DNA from: Gonatopus flavifemur
Lineage: Eukaryota; Arthropoda; Insecta; Hymenoptera; Dryinidae
Assembly: GCA_018340375.1 (NCBI GenBank)
Contig: JAFFJZ010000099.1
Location: forward strand, 124,001 to 188,000
DNA: 64,000 nucleotides
Direction: 5' to 3'
Under the pieces are notes generated by a model. The model did no database searches and had not been told where the DNA came from. It worked only from the letters and a program-made list of their open reading frames with translations. The stretch's first letter is position 1; each line of letters starts with the position of its first letter. Below are positions 57,263-64,000 of this stretch, in pieces. The position numbers and the translations under genes were made by a program.

Positions 57263-57765
57263 CCCGAAGAGAACATGAAGCTTCAGCGAACGTTCAAATT
57301 AGATCTGTATAGATCGGATCGAAGGTTCATGAAAGCTAACTTTTAGATTCACAAACGTTTGACAAAGGTTCTACGAACGTTGAAATGTCCGCCTCGGAAT
57401 ACGTTCAGGAAACATAGATGAAACGTTCGCTGAAGGTTCATCGAAGGTTTGAGGAAGCTTCACAAAAATATCTATACTTGGATCAATTTATAATAATTTA
57501 TGTTGATTAATTCATTTATTTTTCGTATCAATTGATCAAAATTGATATAAGTATAGATATTTTTGTGAAGCTTCGTCAAACCTTCGATGAACCTTCAGCG
57601 AACGTTCCATCTATGTTTCCTGAACGTATTTCGAGGCGGACATTTTAACATCCGTAGAACCTTCGTCAAACGTTTGTGAATCTAAAAGTTAGCTCTAATG
57701 AACCTTCGGCCCGATCTATACACATCTGACTCGAACGTTCGCTGAAGCTTCATGTTCTCTTCGGG
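57263..57765. mobile_element. 503-bp foldback MITE, complete copy
   Basis: CCCGAAGAGAACATGAAGC and its inverse, GA at 57261-57262 and 57766-57767. Same length as 29921-30423, about 220-base arms. Confidence 0.9.
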
Positions 57766-58480
57766 GAATGAGAATGAATCAGAAATCAGTATCCAATGAG
57801 AGCCAATCGGTTATCTCTCAATAAATACGGAAATATGAAATTAGAAATGATAGAACAGTTCTTAATGTAAAGAGTTGAATAAGTATTTGTAGGAAAATGC
57901 TCATTCAATTTCATTTTTCTGTCTGTACCAACCGTCGATCGGTTCCAATAAGAATTTTCTGGAGTAGAAAACATTTTCATTAGGAATGCACTGGATATTC
58001 GGTTCTGATCCGGCTGGATATGCGTCCGATCCGGTATCCAGTGATCCGGACAGAGTGAACAAATCATTCTGGATAGGTCGACATCGGCATCGTACATCGG
58101 ATTGGACGCATATCCGGTATCCAGTGGTCGAATCAGAACCGGATATCCGGTGCACCCCTAGTCTTCGTTGGAATAGTTTCTCGAGTGTATCCCAATTAAT
58201 CTGTGAAATGGAACATTCTATACAAATCCATTGTTCCTCTGCATAGAAAATTCATCACTCTAAAGTCAAGAAAAACCAATATATATCCGAAGCTCTGTTG
58301 TAAGGGAAACTCAAGACAACCGCATTACTGTAATGTAAGAAAAATCTAATACAAACCCATTGGTCTCATGGCTCAAAAATCCAATACAATCTCATTGGTC
58401 TCATGACAGGAAAATCGAATACAAACTCATCAATTCGAAGTCATTCAATTTATGCATCTGTAAGGTGACCATCTGCACAG

Positions 58481-58680
58481 TCGCGTAGTAGCTCAACGGT
58501 TAGGGTATTAGATTTCAGTCGGTAGGCAGGTCGGAATATAAGTTCCAATCCCGTAAGGTAGGATATAATTTCTTCTTCCCCTACATGAGTTATCAAGTTC
58601 CTGGATGACCTTCTGACATAAAGAATGCACAGTATCACTATGACGAAATCTCTATGAAAGAGAAGAAAAAAAAATTATAA
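58481..58680 (+). ncRNA. possible tRNA-derived SINE
   Basis: TAGCTCAACGG at 58489-58499 fits the RNA polymerase III A box, and AGTTCCAATCC at 58541-58551 resembles the B box with two mismatches, 52 bases apart. The 5' part looks like a decayed tRNA, followed by unrelated sequence and an A-rich tail near 58655-58675. It cannot be a functional tRNA, since no cloverleaf closes cleanly. Only one copy is visible. Confidence 0.4.
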
Positions 58681-58947
58681 TTATAATTTTTTAATTTTAG
58701 CAACAAATTCGCTGGAATTTTTTGGTGAATTTTTACAGTGTAGAAAAATCTGATCGAAACCGATTGATTCAATCGACATTATTCTTCAATTTTTCCCCCA
58801 AAGTATGTAGGATAATGCCGATTGATTCTCAAGGAGAAATTCAATGAGAAATCAGCTCAATCAATCAGAAATTTCCGATGCAGAAACTTCATTCATTCTC
58901 ATTGAATTTTTTTCAATGAGAATGAATGAGAATTTTTAAGCAGGGAA

Positions 58948-59343
58948 TGTACGTCAAACGAAGATGATCAACATTTCATTACATTGTATAGATATTCACG
59001 TAATTGATGGATCACATATAAGAGAAAAGGTTATGTATTGAACAATAAATACTCCACTAGATTTTTTTTGATATTAGTGAACGGCATCGCATCGGGATCC
59101 AATTTTCTAATCTTGGATTAAGGTATGTTTGTGAATAACTAAATTTACTTCTTTGAATATTGTAGATGCCTATTCGGGGCATTCTGTTTGATGAAGAATA
59201 TTGAAAAGTATAAACATAACCAATTTTCTCACCATAACCTCAAAGTTTTCGTTACCTGAAATACTAATTAGAGATCATTCGGTGATTCGTTCGAGGATCC
59301 CTGGGAAAAATATGAAGTACGTTCGTGTAAGGGACTGTAATTT
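58948..59343. other. unassigned, no gene seen
   Basis: AT-rich sequence between two elements. Confidence 0.4.
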
Positions 59344-59762
59344 CCCGGGGAAAAATAATTCATATATGGTCGTATATGAGCGTATATGAATCATATATGA
59401 ATCATATATGAACATATATGAGATACATATGGACATTTATAAACATATATGAGATCATATATGAGCATATATGGATTTTGGCCATATATGATCATGTATG
59501 AATGAGACTGTATATGGCCATATGTGATCATATTCAATCATACATTATCATATACATCCATATATGGACAAAAAAATGTCACAATTTTACATGGAATGTG
59601 ATGAAAAACCAAAGGAGAGAGAAGTGAGATTAATGCTAATAGATTCCCCACTTTCATATATGACCATATATGGACATATATGGCCAAAATCCATATATGC
59701 TCATATATGAATGCATATATGAATCCATATATGGGTCCATATATGGAATTTTTTTTCCCGGG
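59344..59762. mobile_element. 419-bp CCCGGG-ended CATATATG element
   Basis: Ends CCCGGGGAAAAATAATTC and its approximate inverse, with TT at 59342-59343 and 59763-59764. Arms are built from CATATATGA-type words; a non-palindromic core lies at 59565-59650. It is the uninterrupted relative of 36548-39681. Confidence 0.8.
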
Positions 59763-59764
59763 TT

Positions 59765-61690
59765 TACATTAAAAAATGCGCGAAACTCCGCTCAGCCCAG
59801 ATAGCACGATAGTCCCTTCCGACTCACCGAAGAATTCAGGTCAAAGAATACTCATGTTATTTATGTTTACGACTTCCTAAAGATTCCTATTAGGACACAT
59901 CGTATCCCAAAAGAATTCTCAAAGAATGCATATCGTAGTTCTTCAACTTTTCGTCACAGAATCATTACGTATTCTATAAGAGTGCCCGTTAGGACAGTAA
60001 ATATGAATTCTAAAACGAATTCGTAAAGAATTCTGTTTCTATCCAAAGTGATTCATAGGAAATTCTATGATTTGCATTCATCATCAATTCCAGTGAATTC
60101 TTTCGTGGAAAGTAAATAATATATATTTTCAAAAGTTTCATATCCACAAAACATGAATATAGATAATTAGTACTCGTGTTTTTATGAATAATTTAGAGTA
60201 ATCATTGAACAGAAATTGATGAAGAGATGGAAGAAGTTTGTTTGGCAAGGCAATTTTATAGGTTAAATAAGGATGCTCAAGCATGGGAATAAATCAGTGA
60301 AATTTCACTACGTACTTTTTAAACAATCAGGTAATGATTGGGAATTGTTAATATTCAATAGCTGAGAATGTTGCCAGAATTGCACTTTATGAATAAATTG
60401 AGATCCCTAAGTGGTGTTGAAGCATAATGAAAATTATTGAATTATTGACATCTATAGGTTATCAGCTTGGTAGGTGATTCATCGTTTAGGAATCATTTTC
60501 AATTCTTAATTCATATTGAAAAAGGGATCATGACAATGCATATTATTACTACATATAAAAAACTCGATTTACTTGGTTGTTGAAAAAGTATGCAAGCACA
60601 GTTTCATTTATTCCATCTGGCACTTGACAGATCTTGATCATTGATGATTGAAAAATCAAGGTATTCAGTACGTGAATAATTGATAATCATGGGATATCAG
60701 TAGTTTCCATTGCGTATACTTATTCTTATCTCAATGAATTTCAGCATGGTCAATAATTTCCAGAAATTGCGAATCAATTTGTATTCAATGTAATTTAACC
60801 CGAGGGTATTTCAAACACTTTGATATGAGGGCAATTATAAGTTTCAAATTCTTATATAAAAATAATATGAGGAAATTTAAGTAGAAACTCATTTCTTCCA
60901 AATTTAGGAGACGATTCTTTCTATCGTGCAAGGAATTGTATATATTTCCTGCCTATTGATTTCATGACAGTTCGAATAAAGTATACTTATATTTTTATAT
61001 GAGTAGTTCCCTTTGTTCCTGTGAACAGATGCTTAGAACTGTCACGTCCTGGGTGTTTCCATCCAGGACGGCTATTCAAAGTAATTCCCCTATTTATCAA
61101 TTAAGAAAGGAAGGGGTAGGATTGAGGATTTCAAAAATAGTTAGAAAAGGTGAAACCAATGGAGAGATTTGAAATCTGGTGAGATCACATGTTTATTCTT
61201 GAACTCATTATTATATACATTGAAATTTCTTTTGGGGTGAGGCCCGCTTGAAATAACTTAAAATCACAATAAAATAAGAGAATATTCTGAATTCTATGTA
61301 GTTTAAGTATCTACTCGGGTACTCCAGTGTTCCTGAACTCTAACGTCAGCTATTCTGAGTGGTTCCTCTAATCCACGCTGTTAAAACAAACAAATTCGAA
61401 TTTTATAAATGTGTGACAAGAGAAAAATGTGTTCTTGAGAGGGGGAAATCAAAATTTACTGAAAATTTGAATGGAAAAGAAAACTGATGTGGTAACAATC
61501 AGTAAAAGAAATAGAATTGAAGTAACAGGAGGGTTTGAGGGTAGCTAGCCTCTGAATATCACTGTTGAGTGGTCTCAGAGGGACAAACAATTGACTCCTA
61601 TTGAGGAAGATCAATTTGTTTGTAATGGGACCGTATATGGATACGGAAGTTCGGGTTATACTTACGTTGATTTCGGTTGATCAGTTCAGG
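59765..61690. other. unassigned, no gene seen
   Basis: AT-rich to 61000, then somewhat more GC. No long frame or element ends were recognised. GAATTC-rich words near 59830-60130 resemble the 28850-29540 zone. Confidence 0.35.
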
Positions 61691-62065
61691 TTTCAAGGGT
61701 TGGCCCGGCGTTGGCAAGCTCGGATAACGTTTTGACGTTGCTCACGCTTATGAGCGTATGGAGGTTGGTCGATTTTGACTCAAATGTCAAAAATCATGAA
61801 GGTTGGCCGGAGGTTGTCTCAGCGTTGGCAGTCCAGAAAATGTTTTGCTACTGCTTACGCTCCTGAGCGTATTGGTGTTGGTCGATTTTGACTCCAATGT
61901 CAAAAATCGTGAAGGTTGGCCGGAGGTTGGCTCAGCATCGGCAGTCCAGAAAATGGTTTTTTGCTGTTGACGCTTCTGAGCGTATTGATTTTGTTCGATT
62001 TTGACTCCAATGTCGAAAATCGTGACGGTTGGCCGGAGGTTGGCTCAGCATCGGCAGTCCAGAAA
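61690..62065. repeat. 113-bp tandem repeat, about 3.3 units
   Basis: GGTTGGCCGGAGGTTG begins at 61801, 61914 and 62027, exactly 113 apart, with a more diverged unit to the left from about 61695. Each unit contains TTCGATTTTGACTC-type sequence and CAGTCCAGAAAAT. Confidence 0.85.
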
Positions 62066-62925
62066 ATTGTTCTTTAGCTATTGAGCTTTGTTTGGAAGTA
62101 AGCTATTAACACTTGTTGGCTATTGAGCTGAGAAGTGTGTGGATCTGGCTGTGCACCCGCTTGTAAAGGGTTGTTCAGCCAATCAAAATCCGATTTTTAG
62201 TTTTCTGATAGAAGGGGTTGTTTTCCCTTCTTCTATCACTTAGGTGTCGATCGTGAATCTTCACGATTGGCGATCGATCGATTCCCCTTCTGTTTTAATA
62301 TTATTCATTGGTCACGGACCTAAGTTCGGGGGTGATCCATGAATCAATAATTAGTCCTATTGGTGTGCTCTTAAGGTGGAAGGGGCTGCTACCCTTGCAT
62401 ATCTAGATTTCCTTATAGGGGGGCAAGGACTTGGTCGAATCATCGATCGTAGGTTGACGCATGGTGGTGGAAGACTTGGTGTAGTCCTTCCGTGGGGGGT
62501 AAGTTCCGTTGATCGAAGAATTTCCCGATCGATGCCTGTTATCACCGTTTCTTCTCCACATATCCATTCTTCCTATTTTGGTAAGGTAATGTACAAATTT
62601 CCTGCTTCATCCTTCTAGTTCATTCCTTATTTCAAATTTAACAACTGAATTCGATATTTGTTAAGTATTATTAAAAAAGGATTATTTAATTGTTTTTGGA
62701 TTACATGTTTTGTTTAAATTAAACTGTTTCTGATTCTATTATTTTTCTTTGTTCAGGTTTTTGGTTGTTCAATAATTGTTTGTTTTTTATTTGTCAAGCA
62801 AATTGTAAATATTATTTGTTGTTTTATCATAATAATTTGTTATTGTCCCTACTTAATTTATTTACTAAATTATTTAAATTTATGAATAGATGGATTCATA
62901 TATATATATATATATATTTTATATG
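62066..62925. other. unassigned, no gene seen
   Basis: Contains CGATCGATCG words near 62270 and a TA microsatellite at about 62900-62920. Short frames only. Confidence 0.35.
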
Positions 62926-64000
62926 TATCATCATCATCATGGAGTAATCAGTCTTACGACTGGTTTGATGAAACCCTCCACCCCTGTCTATTATCCGCCA
63001 AACGTTTAATTTCTACATATCTACTACATCCCTTGTCTTGTACGATTTGCTTCATATAACTTGCTCTAGGTCTACCTTTACCAGTTTTACCATTCATTTT
63101 CCCTTCCAATATTGTTTTCAATAAACTCTCATGCCGTAATGTGTGTCCTATAAGATTGCTTCTCCTTTTCACGATGTGTTTCAAAAGATTTCTTTCTTCA
63201 TTTATCTGCTCGAGTACTTCTTCATTTTTGACTTTGTCTATCCATTTTATTCTGAGCATCCTCCTATAACACCACATTTCAAAAGCTTCAAGTCTTCGTT
63301 GATCAGTTTTCCCCATTGTCCAAGTTTCGCAACCATATAATGCTGTGCTCCAAACGTAACTTTTCAAGAATTTCTTCCTTACTTCCAAGCTTATATTTTT
63401 TGAGCATAATAACTGTCTCTTTTGATAAAAAGCCTGTTTCCCTTGTGCTATTCTTGCTCTTATATCTCTTTCGCTTTTGCCGTTCTCTGTAATTATGCTT
63501 CCTAGATATTTGAATTCTTTCACCTGTTCAATTGCCTCAGTATCTATTTTGATTCTCGTTCTTCTAGATGTTTTCGCTGCTGTACACATCATGAATTTTG
63601 TTTTGTCTTTATTTATATTCATACAATAGTTTTCCAATAATATTGTTCTCATGGTGTTGAGAATATTTTCTAACTCAGTACTACTCGTGGCCAATATAGC
63701 TATGTCATCCGCGAATCTCAACATACTTATATTTTCTCCTGAATCTGTAATTTCGATTGAATTTCCTCCTTCACTTCGTTCATTGCTTCTTCTATATATA
63801 AATTGAACATCAGTGGCGATAATGAGCATCCTTGTCTCACCCCTCTTCTTATTTGTGCTTCCCTTCCTGACCCTCTATGTCTATTATTGCACTTTGATTC
63901 TTATATAATTCGTATATTATTCTTCTATCTTTATAATTTATTCCCACCTTCTTCAGGATCGCAAACATCTTCTCCCAGTCCACATTATCGAAAGCCTTTT
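62926..64000 (-). mobile_element. RTE-like non-LTR retrotransposon, 3' part
   Basis: The 3' end has a (GAT)n-type tail (seen as ATCATCATCAT at 62928-62940) directly after the ORF, as in the scrap at 13690-13812. The element continues past the right edge. Confidence 0.85.
62954..64000 (-). pseudogene. RTE-like reverse transcriptase, C-terminal part with frameshifts
   Basis: Reading from the right edge: AFDNVDWEKMFAILKKVG (first catalytic Asp region), then a shift near 63845-63850 into GVRQGCSLSPLMFNLYIEEA, then another near 63775 into the frame that stays open to TAA/TGA at 62954. That last frame has LRFADDIAILATSS (the FADD box), VKEFKYLGSIITENGK, WSTALYGCETWTMGK and GHTLRHESLLKTILEGKMNG, all typical of the RTE-type reverse transcriptase C-terminus. 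The two frameshifts disable it. The Met at 63829 lies inside the catalytic domain and is not a native start. Confidence 0.85.

Larger units (their letters stand above)
57163..58945. mobile_element. CCCTGCTTAAAA-ended element with nested MITE
   Basis: Ends CCCTGCTTAAAATATCTCAT and AATTTTTAAGCAGGG, with AA at 57161-57162 and 58946-58947. It contains the 503-bp foldback (57263-57765) and a possible SINE (58481-58680). Sequences with TGAATGAGA recur near both ends. A GGATATCCGGT-type inverted pair lies at 57985-58155. Confidence 0.68.

Noticed and set aside
63829..63831. Met at 63829 as start of a complete 291-residue protein
   Set aside because: It lies within the reverse transcriptase domain, and coding similarity continues upstream in other frames.

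Overview
This window looks like a piece of an AT-rich insect (arthropod) nuclear genome made almost entirely of transposable elements and their remains. Evidence for this: several Tc1/mariner-type transposases with TA target duplications, an I-like non-LTR retrotransposon with a poly(A) end, an RTE-like reverse transcriptase, hAT-type elements with 8-bp duplications, dense MITEs and long inverted repeats, and no recognisable host protein gene. The exact order of insect cannot be told from what I can read.

Layout. 1-620 is the 5' end of a mariner running off the left edge. 627-2948 is a long-TIR DD41D transposon (copy A1). 3832-5091 and 5105-11949 are long inverted repeats; the second is a nested stack with a 1.37-kb foldback (5749-7120), MITEs and a tiny hAT element. 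12.5-25 kb is mostly non-coding: MITEs, an RTE 3' scrap (13.7 kb), tandem arrays (14.2-14.9, 17.1-17.5, 19.5-20.8, 23.7-24.7 kb), a CCCG-ended element (16379-17721) and a broken mariner (21238-22516). 25161-31093 is a 5.9-kb hAT-like element with perfect 8-bp duplications. It has no visible hAT transposase, and it hosts an apparently intact DD41D transposon (25373-27407) and four MITEs. 31661-35430 is a foldback split by a dead DD41D copy. 36462-44739 is a larger relative of that foldback, holding a CCCGGG-ended element, a composite DD41D copy, an intact-looking mariner (42769-44090), and a small transcription unit with a convincing TATA/Inr promoter and two paralogous Cys-cluster ORFs. 46434-53798 is a full-length but internally deleted I-like retrotransposon split by DD41D copy A2. 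54.2-62 kb is MITEs, an inverted pair of 0.6-kb elements, a possible tRNA-derived SINE and tandem repeats. 62.9-64 kb is an RTE-like reverse transcriptase fragment.

How the parts relate. The DD41D copies form four subfamilies with 0.35-0.45 kb TIRs that share a block rich in AGGTCA-type half-sites. Only 25869-26930 (DD41D) and 42823-43884 (mariner, DD34D) have uninterrupted transposases, so these are the candidate sources of movement. Many insertions can be ordered because the uninterrupted opposite arm of an inverted repeat, or a second copy, shows the empty site. Two recurring MITE termini stand out: CACNGAGA ends, mostly with TA duplications, and CCC(G/A/T) ends with 2-bp duplications of varied sequence.

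No CRISPR array, rRNA or operon structure was seen. Host coding sequence cannot be excluded in short, more GC-rich single-copy patches (for example 12.5-13.2 kb and 55.6-57.1 kb), but nothing there was recognisable.
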